Shown here: piece after piece, positions 6,528-16,403 of the stretch
Numbering within the stretch: position 1 is the stretch's first letter
Layout: every line of letters starts with the position of its first letter
Source: a bacterium
Lineage (GTDB): Bacteria > Patescibacteriota > Microgenomatia > JAADGY01
Length of the DNA: 16,403 nucleotides
Direction: 5' to 3'
Assembly: GCA_013152165.1 (NCBI GenBank)
Contig: JAADGY010000053.1
Coordinates: forward strand, 22,507 to 38,909
Position numbers and translations under genes: made by a program
The notes under the pieces: model-generated
Told to the model about the DNA's origin: nothing
The model's input: the letters and a program-made list of their open reading frames with translations, nothing else
Database searches by the model: none

Positions 6528-6641
6528 AATTCTAAATTCGAAGCTCCAAACAAATTCTAAATTATAAATTCTAAACTTTTTTGTTGGCTTTAATATTTTG
6601 TGCAAAACAGGTTTAGTATTTAGGATTTCGAATTTAGAATT
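6528..6641. repeat. 15-bp inverted repeat between serS and secA
   Basis: AATTCTAAATTCGAA at 6528-6542 is the exact reverse complement of TTCGAATTTAGAATT at 6627-6641. The 84 bases between them are AT-rich and contain further ATTCTAAA and TTTAGTATTTAGGATTT blocks. It could form a large stem-loop after serS, but has no clean U-tract. Confidence 0.6.
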
Positions 6642-6687
6642 GCAATCACAAACTTTTAACTTTAAACTTTTAACTTTCAACTTATCT

Positions 6688-6693
6688 TATAAT
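6688..6693 (+). promoter_or_regulatory. -10 box of secA
   Basis: TATAAT, 7 nt before the ATG at 6701. The alternative ATG at 6692 overlaps this box and so would lie upstream of the transcription start; this decides the start codon. No strong -35 at 16-18 bp. Confidence 0.6.
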
Positions 6694-6700
6694 GTATTGT

Positions 6701-9421
<2,721 letters not shown>

Positions 9422-9464
9422 AACCCAAGGTTTTTTGGGTTAGGTTTGAAAATTGGCTAATTGG

Positions 9465-9615
9465 AATTTTCTCACCGAAGGCGGTTAGTTTTGACATTTA
9501 AGTTGTAGATTTGACATTTGACCTCTAACATTTGACATTTCATCTTATTACTTTTAACTTTATGAACTTGATAAACTCATTTTAACTTTTAACTTTGCAC
9601 TTTGAACTTTTAATT
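9465..9615. repeat. Intergenic T-rich module array upstream of the riboswitch gene
   Basis: Contains AGGCGGTTAGTTTTGA (9479-9494, also 914-929), several TTTGACAT units, CATCTTATTACTT, and AACTTTGCACTTTGAACTTT. It is a diverged relative of the lysS/serS promoter block. No gene is seen in 9422-9642. Confidence 0.55.
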
Positions 9616-9627
9616 ATATGTATATGA

Positions 9628-9636
9628 TGCTATCAT
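9628..9636 (+). promoter_or_regulatory. Extended -10 promoter of the riboswitch transcript
   Basis: TGC-TATCAT matches the extended -10 pattern TGn-TATAAT and places the transcript start near 9643, just in front of the aptamer. A TTGAAC at 9602-9607 is too far for a normal -35 pairing with this box. Confidence 0.45.
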
Positions 9637-9649
9637 ATTAACGTTGACA

Positions 9650-9740
9650 GTTAGACCTGGGGCATCAAGGAATTGGGTGAAAATCCCAAGCTGTGCCGCA
9701 ACTGTGTTTCCCGACATCTCGGGATAAGCCAGGAACTTGA
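9650..9740 (+). promoter_or_regulatory. Cobalamin riboswitch aptamer
   Basis: The conserved core is recognisable: AAGGAATT, GGGTGAAAATCCC (9675-9687), GCTGTGCCGCAACTGT (9690-9705), a TCCCGA-catc-TCGGGA stem (9709-9724), and AAGCCAGGAACTTG (9726-9739) as the B12 box. CCTGG at 9656-9660 can close with CCAGG at 9729-9733. The family binds adenosyl-, methyl- or hydroxocobalamin and usually switches off B12 uptake, synthesis or B12-independent isozymes. The peripheral P4-P6-side elements look short. Ligand specificity is not readable. Confidence 0.87.
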
Positions 9741-9760
9741 TAAACCAAGGTTAATTAATC

Positions 9761-9835
9761 GGAGACCCTCGAGCAAGGGAGAGTCCGGGCGGGTGCGCGC
9801 CTTACCCCCTCTTTCTTGACGAGGGGGACAAAAAA
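9761..9835 (+). promoter_or_regulatory. Riboswitch expression platform with SD-sequestering hairpin
   Basis: CCCCCTC (9805-9811) pairs with GAGGGGG (9821-9827), 8 nt before the ATG at 9836. GAGGGGG is the only SD-like sequence in front of a gene in this window, so the hairpin would block ribosome binding. An upstream CCCTC (9766-9770) can pair with GAGGG instead, and CCCT...AGGG (9766-9779) can fold locally, giving alternative states. No U-tract follows, so translational rather than transcriptional control is inferred. Confidence 0.6.
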
Positions 9836-11059
9836 ATGAGTTGTTTAGGGCCAGAATGTAGAATTTCAATCTCCCCGATATCTCCTGTTTTAGCTGCGTT
9901 TTTAACAACCGCCGAAAACAGATCAAGAACTCTTGATCAAAAAGCCGGACCATACGCATTATGGACAAAACGAGAATCCAACAAAAACCCAGATGTTTTC
10001 AGGACAAACGTTGTCGACGCCTTAAACGAAGCCATCGGCGCTTTATGGTTTTTAACCTCATACGAACTTAACCCCCAAGCCCCCAAGCCGCTTGATATGT
10101 ACAACCCAGATATTAATATGTGGATGCTGGACTCGATGGACCAAGCCATTTTAGTCCAACAAGATCTAATCAAACAGGATCCCAACAATTTACGGCTGCA
10201 AACTCAACTATCTAGGCTCCAACTTGAAAGGGAAGGCTTTGAGCGGGTGGCTCGCCTATTTCAATCCAGCCAGAATAACAAAGCAGTGGTGGTTTGGATC
10301 TCACCGCCTGGGATGGGCTTGGACAGCGGTGAATCTCGGATAAATTTTTTTGCCGGCCAAAGAAACGGTCAAACTTGGCAGATCGACAACGCAGTAATGG
10401 TGGCCGCACCCAGCCTAACGGCCCTGTCTAAATTTTACTTAGCCTCAGGCGGACATATGCCGGATGATGCCGGCTGGTCAGTTGGGTCCTTTTTAAGATT
10501 CCCCTTTGTCAGCCACCGCCCGATCGATAGCCTAATCGATTTGGTGGGATCAGTCAATCGGGAAACCGGCTACCGCCCCCCTGGTTTCGGTGTCGATCTG
10601 CACAAGTTGATTGAGTTTTCTAATCAATTTAAAACCGCCCTTTACCAAGCCGGAAACATCAAAGACTGGATAGAATGGTTTGGCCAACAAAACCTGCCGA
10701 TCGATTTAGGCGCGGCCTTAACCGACCTGATAAACCAGTTCCACCACCAGTTTTACCAAAACAGCTCCCTGCCCACCCAAGAACAAGAAATTTGGTTTTT
10801 AAAACGCCTATTAAATCAAATGGTCAAACCTTGGCTTAAAATTTATTTTAAACTTAAGACAAAAACCCCCTACGACCCGAATGAATTTGATGCCTATTGG
10901 AGTTATTTAACCAGCCGTACCAGCGGTTGCGGCCTTGGTTTAGCAAGCAACAATCAATGGAGCCTTTTTGGCTTATCTTTTGGACCGCCCCATTTTATTG
11001 GATCCAAGCAAAAGAAAGAAGAAGACGAAGATGATGACAAAGCCACAGGACAATGTTAA
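9836..11059 (+). CDS. Cobalamin-riboswitch-controlled protein of unknown family
   Basis: A 407-residue protein I do not recognise. There is no signal peptide and no membrane segment, so it is probably cytoplasmic. Visible features: a short Cys pair at the N-terminus (MSCLGPEC; C3, C8); a helical region with RTNVVDALNEAIGALWFLTSYELNP (57-81) and a Gln/Leu-rich helix (105-145); a beta-like core KAVVVWISPPGMGLDSGESRINFFAG (about 149-174); more helices (290-340); SGCGLG (C365); then a Lys/Asp/Glu-rich tail (391-402) ending in a terminal Cys. It stands alone behind a cobalamin riboswitch, which implies expression set by B12 supply. A B12-independent substitute or a B12-handling role would fit, but nothing in the sequence proves either. 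Confidence 0.85.
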   Translation: MSCLGPECRISISPISPVLAAFLTTAENRSRTLDQKAGPYALWTKRESNKNPDVFRTNVVDALNEAIGALWFLTSYELNPQAPKPLDMYNPDINMWMLDSMDQAILVQQDLIKQDPNNLRLQTQLSRLQLEREGFERVARLFQSSQNNKAVVVWISPPGMGLDSGESRINFFAGQRNGQTWQIDNAVMVAAPSLTALSKFYLASGGHMPDDAGWSVGSFLRFPFVSHRPIDSLIDLVGSVNRETGYRPPGFGVDLHKLIEFSNQFKTALYQAGNIKDWIEWFGQQNLPIDLGAALTDLINQFHHQFYQNSSLPTQEQEIWFLKRLLNQMVKPWLKIYFKLKTKTPYDPNEFDAYWSYLTSRTSGCGLGLASNNQWSLFGLSFGPPHFIGSKQKKEEDEDDDKATGQC

Positions 11060-11224
11060 AAAACTTATTTCGGCAGCTCCCCGCCCCTCCAGATCTTAGA
11101 TCTAATCCCCCAAAAGATCCGGGCTCTTCAAAAACCCCGCACCCACCCTTTCCCTCTTATTTCTAATGTCCGACTTCTAATCAATAACTTAAAGATAAAC
11201 TTTTGAATTGTAACTTTTAACTTT

Positions 11225-11289
11225 GCCCAGCACCAAAACAAGGTGCGGTGCTGGGCAACCCTGTACCGTACTTGGTTCTGGTTCAGGGT
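11225..11289 (+). repeat. Two-hairpin element, related copy without U-tract
   Basis: GCCCAGCACC (11225-11234) pairs with GGTGCTGGGC (11247-11256), then ACCCTG (11258-11263) pairs with CAGGGT (11284-11289). The 3' half aligns with 3972-4007 (GGGCAACCCTG, then partly conserved loop, then CAGGG). There is no T-run after it, so it is not an obvious terminator. Confidence 0.55.
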
Positions 11290-11694
11290 GGAGCTTGGAG
11301 CTTCATTGGAAATTGGTCATTAAAAATTGAAAATTTTATCCCTGCCCCTTTTATCTTTAGGCTTTAGGAACTTTTTAACTTGATAAACTTTCTAACTCAT
11401 ACTGGCTCTTTGCACCAAAATCGGGACGTGAAAAGCCAAAATAGGTTATGACACAAACAAAATCACTAACAGGGAAAGCCTCAAAAATAAAAAACAAACC
11501 CACCCCTGTTGAAACAAAAACCAAAATAAGTTATAACTACAACAGGGATAAAAAACACCAAATATCGGCCTGTAAAACAACTAACCATTGACGGTTATTC
11601 ACCAAAAAGCTAAACTGAATTTAACCAGATCACCTGCCTGCGGCAATCAGCCCTGCCCGCCCTTTGCGCTAATCGGAAATGTGAAACAAATCGT
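11290..11694. other. Gene-poor region with an imperfect direct repeat
   Basis: The gap 11060-11708 has no convincing gene. Besides the two-hairpin element it has an AGATC-tta-GATCT palindrome near 11090-11103 and AACTTTTTAACTTGATAAAC-like blocks. CCAAAATAGGTTATGAC (11436-11452) is repeated with two changes at 11521-11537; each copy is followed by AACAGGGA (11468-11475, 11541-11548). TTATTCACC near 11595 is one base off a DnaA box, but alone. Confidence 0.4.
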
Positions 11695-11702
11695 TATAAA
11701 AT
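11695..11702 (+). promoter_or_regulatory. -10 region of the DUF4012 gene
   Basis: TATAAAAT at 11695-11702 with 6 nt to the ATG at 11709 (counting TAAAAT as the box). This again predicts a leaderless or nearly leaderless mRNA. No SD sequence. Confidence 0.5.
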
Positions 11703-11708
11703 CATCAC

Positions 11709-14621
11709 ATGATATTTAAACTTAAAACCAAGACCATCACCGCTAAAACTCAGGTTTACATCTACGGCGGCCAATCTTTTTTTCTTCAAATCTGGCTGTA
11801 TCGTTTATTGCTGACCCACAAACTTAAACTTACCTTTATCACGCCCGACTTTGACTTTATTAAAACCAACCCTAAATGGCAGTTTTTTACTTCCCACCCA
11901 AACCTAACTCTTCTTAATGTTCATCATTTAACCAAGGCCCAAACCCCAGCTCCGGCCGACTTTTTCATCGACACCGCCTTTCTGTCTTTATATGAAAACC
12001 TTGATCGAGACATTAAACAGCAGGTTGACACCAGTTTCGGCATCCTCAACCGCCTTTCCTTTGCCTTTCAATCTAAATCTAAATATGTGCTTTTATTTCC
12101 CCTAATCCGCAACCTTAATCCGGAAATTAATCTGTACTTTCAAATCGCCCACCACCAATCATTTCTTCAAAACTACACAAAAGCCTACCCGCTGTCATAT
12201 AAAATCATTCAACTAACCGATTACTTAAGCCCCAACTTATTAACTCAATCCACTCCCGCCTTTTTAAGCATTGTTCTCCACCATTTTTTCTCCCGCCAAG
12301 CCACCCGCCTTTCTCCGGCAACCAGTCTTTATTTAGCCGATCTGTCAGACCAGATTAACTTAATTGAAAAAATTAGCTTTGGTTTTTCCTCATCAGCTCA
12401 ACACACCCTTTTAGGTCCAAAAACCTCGCTTTCTGATTTTTATACCAACCTAGCCCAAATCACCAATCAAAAGCCTCCGGAGTTTATTGCCGGCCACTCG
12501 ATTAACCCTCAGCCAATTATTTTATCTCCCCGCACCACCCCAACCCAATCACCCCGCTTCACCGATCTTAAAAAAATTATCCAAGCTGTCCCCTCTATTC
12601 CCAAAAACCTTAGACCCTGCCCAGCCCGCCCAGCCGCTTCCTCACCTGCCCAAATTAAACTTAACCCCAACACCCCCCCGGAATCTTTACCCCGAAACCA
12701 CTCCGCTCCAACATCATCCGGCCGCTTAAAACTTGGCCGCAAACTCCGCAGCTTATTTAACGCTTCTTTATTTAGGACTCCCCGACACCGCTTTAATTTG
12801 AAGTATGTTTTACTTACTCTATCCCTTTCCTTTCTTATTATCCTTACCCCCCTATCCCTGCTTCTTTTCCATATTTTAAACGGCTTACAATATCTTGCTC
12901 CCCAAACCACTTCTCCCAATCAAACCCAAGAAGTCATCAAACAATCCCAGCTAGCCGCCGCCAGCCTTAAGCGGGCCAAAAGCACAAACCAATTAATCTC
13001 TCCCTTTTTATCCGCTTTGGGCCTATCCTCCACCAGTGACAATCTGCGTGAGATAATCGACTTTTTCATATTAGTCGCCCAAACCAATCAGCACATCGCC
13101 CAACTGCCGGATACCACCAATCAGCTTTTCGACTATATCTTTGATCGGCGCTTGGATCTTAAGTCATTTTCTTGGTACTATACCCGCCTTTCCAGGCAAA
13201 ACCATCAAGCCTTTACCGCCGTCAATCAAGCCCTGGCTGTCTATCAAGACAAACTTCAAACCTACAGCTCCATTAAGACCTTTAACATCGGCCCCAAAAT
13301 CAGCCAAACCTACAAACACCTCAAAAGCACTCAGCAAAACCTGGAAATAAGTCAAAAAATTATCTCCCAACTCCCCGAACTTTTAGGCTATAACAAACGC
13401 AAGGAATACCTGATCGTCCTTATGGACAATAATGAACTGCGGCCATCCGGCGGTTTAATTACTGCCTACGCCGTTTTAACCATCGAAAACGGCCAGCTCC
13501 TTGATTTTCAAGTTAATGACACCTACATGCTTGATAACCAGCTTAAAGGCCGGATACCGCCGCCGCCGGCGCTTCAAACCTACTTAGGCCAGCTTAACTG
13601 GAGCATAAAGGACGCCGCCTGGTATCCCGGCTTCCCCGACACCTCCCGGCAATTAATCTGGTTTTATTCCAAAGCCATGGGCCAAGAAATCGACGGAGTT
13701 ATCGCCGTTGATCTCAACTTCTTCCAACAAATCGCCGGCTCGCTTGATAACTTTTACCTGCCCGACCTAAACCTAAACTTAGACAGCAAAAACTTAACTA
13801 AACGAGCCTATCTTTGGGGAAATCTAACAGACGGCAATCAAAACGAAATCTTTGTTTCGCTTTTGAAAACTTTTTTGCTTAAATTCAAAAACCTTAACTC
13901 GCAAAACGCCCCGGCCTTCTTTAGCCGCATGTTAACCGCCGCCCAGCAAAAATCGCTTCGCTTTTATTTCAACAACACTAATCTACAGGCCACCATGTCT
14001 CAATTAAAATTCGCCGGCAGTGTCCAATTCCCTCAATGCCAAAACAAATGCCTGCTGGTCGGCGGCCTCATAGACCAAGCCAACCTAGGCGCCAATCGAG
14101 TTAATTACCTTCTTCAGCAAAGAATCTCTGTATCTTTAGACATTCAAAACGACCAGCTAATTCAAAAGATAAGCCTGTTTATTAAAAACCCAGCTGTTTC
14201 ACCTAAATGGCCCGGCGGCGATTTTAAAGACTATCTCACCCTTCACGCCCCATCCAACTGGCAGTTAACCCAGGTTAAAATAAGTGATAGGGCGCTTGAT
14301 CTAGATAAGGTAGAGATCGCAACCCAGTCAAGCTTTGTCTCGTATCAGCTGTTTCACCAAGTTCCTTTTGGCCAAAACCAAACCGTCACCTTCACCCTTA
14401 AATCACCATTGCCGACCGCCCCCAATCTAGACTCGATCTTTTTCTTTATCAAACAACCAGGCATAAAAAACACCAATCTTATCTTTGAAATAACCTCATC
14501 AGCCAGCAAAAGCTTGAAAATAATATCTCCCAAAACCTGGCAAAAATTAACCAACAAAGCCATCTACCAACAAAAACTGGACAAAGACATCATCGTGCCT
14601 GTCCGCATCAAGGTAAAATAG
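11709..14621 (+). CDS. DUF4012-domain membrane protein with degenerate Rossmann-like N-terminus
   Basis: A 970-residue protein. Residues about 14-135 resemble a short-chain dehydrogenase/epimerase fold (QVYIYGGQSFFLQIWLYRLL, then later KYVLLFPL), but the usual GxxGxxG and the Tyr-Lys pair are absent, so it is probably not catalytic. A Pro/Ser-rich linker (about 265-335) leads to one basic-flanked membrane helix (about 366-390). The DUF4012 domain follows outside, with its hallmark LMDNNELRPSGGLITAYAVL (571-590) and more conserved sequence to the C-terminus. DUF4012 proteins are common in Patescibacteria and some Gram-positives, often near envelope polysaccharide genes; their function is unknown. 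By topology the N-terminus is cytoplasmic and the large C-terminal part extracellular. The next gene begins 3 nt later, so the two are probably co-expressed. Confidence 0.88.
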   Translation: MIFKLKTKTITAKTQVYIYGGQSFFLQIWLYRLLLTHKLKLTFITPDFDFIKTNPKWQFFTSHPNLTLLNVHHLTKAQTPAPADFFIDTAFLSLYENLDRDIKQQVDTSFGILNRLSFAFQSKSKYVLLFPLIRNLNPEINLYFQIAHHQSFLQNYTKAYPLSYKIIQLTDYLSPNLLTQSTPAFLSIVLHHFFSRQATRLSPATSLYLADLSDQINLIEKISFGFSSSAQHTLLGPKTSLSDFYTNLAQITNQKPPEFIAGHSINPQPIILSPRTTPTQSPRFTDLKKIIQAVPSIPKNLRPCPARPAASSPAQIKLNPNTPPESLPRNHSAPTSSGRLKLGRKLRSLFNASLFRTPRHRFNLKYVLLTLSLSFLIILTPLSLLLFHILNGLQYLAPQTTSPNQTQEVIKQSQLAAASLKRAKSTNQLISPFLSALGLSSTSDNLREIIDFFILVAQTNQHIAQLPDTTNQLFDYIFDRRLDLKSFSWYYTRLSRQNHQAFTAVNQALAVYQDKLQTYSSIKTFNIGPKISQTYKHLKSTQQNLEISQKIISQLPELLGYNKRKEYLIVLMDNNELRPSGGLITAYAVLTIENGQLLDFQVNDTYMLDNQLKGRIPPPPALQTYLGQLNWSIKDAAWYPGFPDTSRQLIWFYSKAMGQEIDGVIAVDLNFFQQIAGSLDNFYLPDLNLNLDSKNLTKRAYLWGNLTDGNQNEIFVSLLKTFLLKFKNLNSQNAPAFFSRMLTAAQQKSLRFYFNNTNLQATMSQLKFAGSVQFPQCQNKCLLVGGLIDQANLGANRVNYLLQQRISVSLDIQNDQLIQKISLFIKNPAVSPKWPGGDFKDYLTLHAPSNWQLTQVKISDRALDLDKVEIATQSSFVSYQLFHQVPFGQNQTVTFTLKSPLPTAPNLDSIFFFIKQPGIKNTNLIFEITSSASKSLKIISPKTWQKLTNKAIYQQKLDKDIIVPVRIKVK

Positions 14622-14624
14622 AGT

Positions 14625-15113
14625 ATGTCTTATATATCTAAACTTAGTCGGCTGATACCTCTTTTTCTTTTACTTGCGGGATTGGGTTTTGTTTTTTTAA
14701 ACCAAAAATCACTTCCCAACATAACCCCGCTGGCCCGCCAATTTCTTAGCAAACCCTTTGATGCTAGCCTAAATCAAGCCGCCGCCCTAAATTTGACAAA
14801 ACTTCAATCCCAGCTTCAAGATCAATTCATTCAAAGGGTAAAGGCCATCTCTACGGAATCAGACTGGCAGCAGTTTCAAAAACAACTTAACTCGCTCTCA
14901 CAGCAAAAACAAGCTTTCCAGCAAAAAATTAACTACTGGCGCGACCTTGATGCCAAATACCCCAACTTTCCAACCATCAAGCTTATTTTGACCAGCCTTT
15001 ATTATCAACAGCAAAACCCCCAAAAAGCCAAATACTATCTTGATCAGGCCAAACAGCTAGATCCCAACAACCCAAACCTGCGCCAGCTTGAAAAAATGAT
15101 TTTTAATAAATAA
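14625..15113 (+). CDS. Small membrane-anchored TPR-like protein
   Basis: A 162-residue protein with an N-terminal membrane helix (about 9-26, LIPLFLLLAGLGFVFLN), a Gln-rich coiled-coil-like stretch (55-105), and a C-terminal helical hairpin YYQQQNPQKAKYYLDQAKQLDPNNPNL typical of one TPR unit (about 117-152). It could be an anchored periplasmic or surface adaptor for the DUF4012 protein encoded 3 nt upstream; that partnership is inferred only from the spacing. The charged residues before the helix suggest an N-in orientation. No catalytic motif is seen and the specific family is not recognised. A 77-bp gap separates it from recF. Confidence 0.75.
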   Translation: MSYISKLSRLIPLFLLLAGLGFVFLNQKSLPNITPLARQFLSKPFDASLNQAAALNLTKLQSQLQDQFIQRVKAISTESDWQQFQKQLNSLSQQKQAFQQKINYWRDLDAKYPNFPTIKLILTSLYYQQQNPQKAKYYLDQAKQLDPNNPNLRQLEKMIFNK

Positions 15114-15190
15114 ACAATATCTGTTATGCTTGGGCAATCTTTTTTATTTACCACCGCTCCAAACAGATTTTTATCAAGAATTAAGATCGT

Positions 15191-16246
15191 ATGATTCTTA
15201 AAACTCTTAAGCTAACCAACTTTCGTTCCTGGTCCCAAGCTTCTTTTCATTTTGAACCAAACACAAACTTTGTTATCGGCCCAAACGCCAGCGGTAAAAC
15301 CAACATTCTTGAAGCTATTTTTCTAATCGCCAGCACCGCCCCTCTTGCCCACCACCGCTTTAGGGACCTATTTAAACAAAGCACGAAACATGTCAAGGTC
15401 GAAACCGTCTTTGTTGATTCTCAAAACTATGAGCACATTTTAAGTTTTAATCTAGTTTTTGACTCTGACACCAACCGCTTCCAGCGATCCTTTTTAATAA
15501 GCGGCAATAAAGTCACCCGGTTGAAGTTTTTAAGCCAAGTTAGCGCTCTTTTTTTTGAGCCCAACCACCTTTACTTCATCACCGGCAGTCCCCAGCGCCG
15601 CCGCCGGACAATCGACCAATTTCTTAAAAGTTTTGATTGGGAATACAGCCAAAGCCTTGGTTCTTATAAAAAAATCATCAGGCAAAGAAACAAAATCCTT
15701 TCTCAAATCAAAGCCAAACAGGCTGCCCCCCAATCGCTTTGGCCATGGAATAAATCGCTTGTCAAAAAAGGCCAAATTATTCAAGCCAAACGAAGGCAGT
15801 TCATTGACTTTTTTAACCGCCAGCAACAAGAAAACAACTCGCCCACCAAACTGATTTATCAAGCTTCCTGGCTTGATGAAAATCTTATCAGCCAGCCAGC
15901 CAACCTGCAAAAGGAAATAAACGCCGAAACCACCCTTTGGGGCCCGCATCGTGATGATTTTATCTTTGCTTGGCAAAACCAGCCTCTTATCTATTATGGA
16001 TCGCGCGGCCAGCACCGCTTGGCCATCTTCCAGCTGTTTATATCTCAAAAAACCTACATAGAGCAAATCACCAAACAAAAACCAATTCTTTTATTGGATG
16101 ATGTTTTTTCAGAGCTTGACTCTGGCTTTCAACAAAAACTGCTTAAACATCTTCATGTTAATCAAACCATCGTCGCCGACATACACCCGCTAGATATTCC
16201 CAACCTTCACATAATCGACCTTAAAACCCATAATGCCCAAACTTAA
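15191..16246 (+). CDS. recF: DNA replication and repair protein RecF
   Basis: An SMC/ABC-type ATPase that helps load RecA at gapped DNA with RecO and RecR. The 351-residue product is near the normal family length. Walker A is GPNASGKTN (30-38), after the usual opening LKLTNFRSW. The arm region includes TGSPQRRRRTIDQFL (131-145), a RecF hallmark, and GPHRDDF (251-257). The ABC signature is SRGQHRLAIF (271-280) and Walker B ILLLDDVFSELD (299-310) includes the D-loop start. dnaN and dnaA, its classic partners, are not in the window. No strong -10 box or SD precedes the ATG; TAAGAT at 15182-15187 is a weak candidate. The gene may instead be read through from the DUF4012-TPR unit. Confidence 0.95.
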   Translation: MILKTLKLTNFRSWSQASFHFEPNTNFVIGPNASGKTNILEAIFLIASTAPLAHHRFRDLFKQSTKHVKVETVFVDSQNYEHILSFNLVFDSDTNRFQRSFLISGNKVTRLKFLSQVSALFFEPNHLYFITGSPQRRRRTIDQFLKSFDWEYSQSLGSYKKIIRQRNKILSQIKAKQAAPQSLWPWNKSLVKKGQIIQAKRRQFIDFFNRQQQENNSPTKLIYQASWLDENLISQPANLQKEINAETTLWGPHRDDFIFAWQNQPLIYYGSRGQHRLAIFQLFISQKTYIEQITKQKPILLLDDVFSELDSGFQQKLLKHLHVNQTIVADIHPLDIPNLHIIDLKTHNAQT

Positions 16247-16403
16247 GGGAGTGTATTTTTCAGGTTGACTGCCTTTTCCTTTCGTTCCCGGAATTGGATA
16301 GTTTAAGATTTGACATTTAAGATGTAGATTTGAGTTTTAACATTTGAGTTTCGACATTCCTTAGTTTTTGCCCTTTAACTTTTATTTAGTATAATTCCCC
16401 AAT
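16247..16403 (+). promoter_or_regulatory. T-rich intergenic block and promoter for a gene starting at the right edge
   Basis: Contains the TTTAAGATTTGACATTTAAG-type modules seen upstream of lysS and serS, then TATAAT at 16390-16395. The window ends AAT. By the spacing seen elsewhere a leaderless ATG would begin at 16402 with its G just outside the window. The product cannot be known. Confidence 0.5.

Noticed and set aside
9770..9800. GGGAGAGTCCGGGC, which resembles the 5' motif of bacterial RNase P RNA
   Set aside because: The other RNase P RNA motifs are absent and the segment is part of the riboswitch expression platform.
9836..11059. The riboswitch-controlled protein as a class II ribonucleotide reductase or B12 transporter
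   Set aside because: No RNR active-site motifs, no membrane helices, no signal peptide or ABC motifs are visible.
11448..11591. A 47-codon + strand reading frame (MTQTKSLTGKAS...) before the DUF4012 gene
   Set aside because: Lys/Thr/Asn-rich, overlaps the imperfect direct repeat, weak upstream signal and no recognisable homology; more likely chance in A-rich DNA.
11590..11604. TTATTCACC as a DnaA box marking an origin near recF
   Set aside because: A single imperfect box, no cluster, and neither dnaA nor dnaN in the window.

Overview
The window looks like a piece of a Candidate Phyla Radiation (Patescibacteria) genome, probably Microgenomates-like. This rests on gene content and style rather than on a marker tree. 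It has compact housekeeping genes, a large DUF4012 membrane protein with a degenerate nucleotide-binding-like N-terminus, almost no Shine-Dalgarno sequences, and TATAAT boxes sitting about 6 nt in front of ATG codons, as expected for leaderless mRNAs. UGA is not used as a sense codon in the recognised genes. The + strand is strongly C-rich over G.

Layout. Bases 1-308 (minus) hold the N-terminal part of a ComF-like zinc-finger phosphoribosyltransferase that runs off the left edge. Immediately upstream of it on the same strand (319-729) is a complete tmRNA gene (ssrA), identified from its pairing acceptor ends, the GGATTCGAC 5' motif and a tag ORF ending AYVAA-stop. From about 1.1 kb onward all recognised genes are on the + strand: lysS; a greA-yqeY-DUF1858 operon ending in a strong intrinsic terminator; a DEDDy-type 3'-5' exonuclease with a possible sliding-clamp-binding tail; serS; secA; a cobalamin riboswitch in front of a 407-residue protein of unknown family; a DUF4012 protein followed at 3 nt by a small membrane-anchored TPR-like protein; and recF. 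The last bases carry a promoter for a gene that starts at the right edge.

The gene set is mainly translation (LysRS, SerRS, tmRNA rescue), transcript elongation (GreA), secretion (SecA) and DNA repair (RecF, exonuclease, ComF). Two things stand out. First, a cobalamin riboswitch with an SD-sequestering hairpin controls an unrecognised soluble protein, the only gene here with an SD-like sequence. Second, the promoter regions of the two aminoacyl-tRNA synthetase genes are a near-identical 129-bp duplication that runs into the start codon.

The intergenic stretches are unusually long (about 200-650 bp) and are built from recurring modules: T-rich blocks with TTGACA/TTTGAG, blocks of AACTTTGAAC/TTTTAACTT, blocks of TTTAGTATTTAGGATTTG, GC-rich palindromes around CTCGCG...CGCGAG, and a two-hairpin element seen about three times, twice ending in a U-tract.
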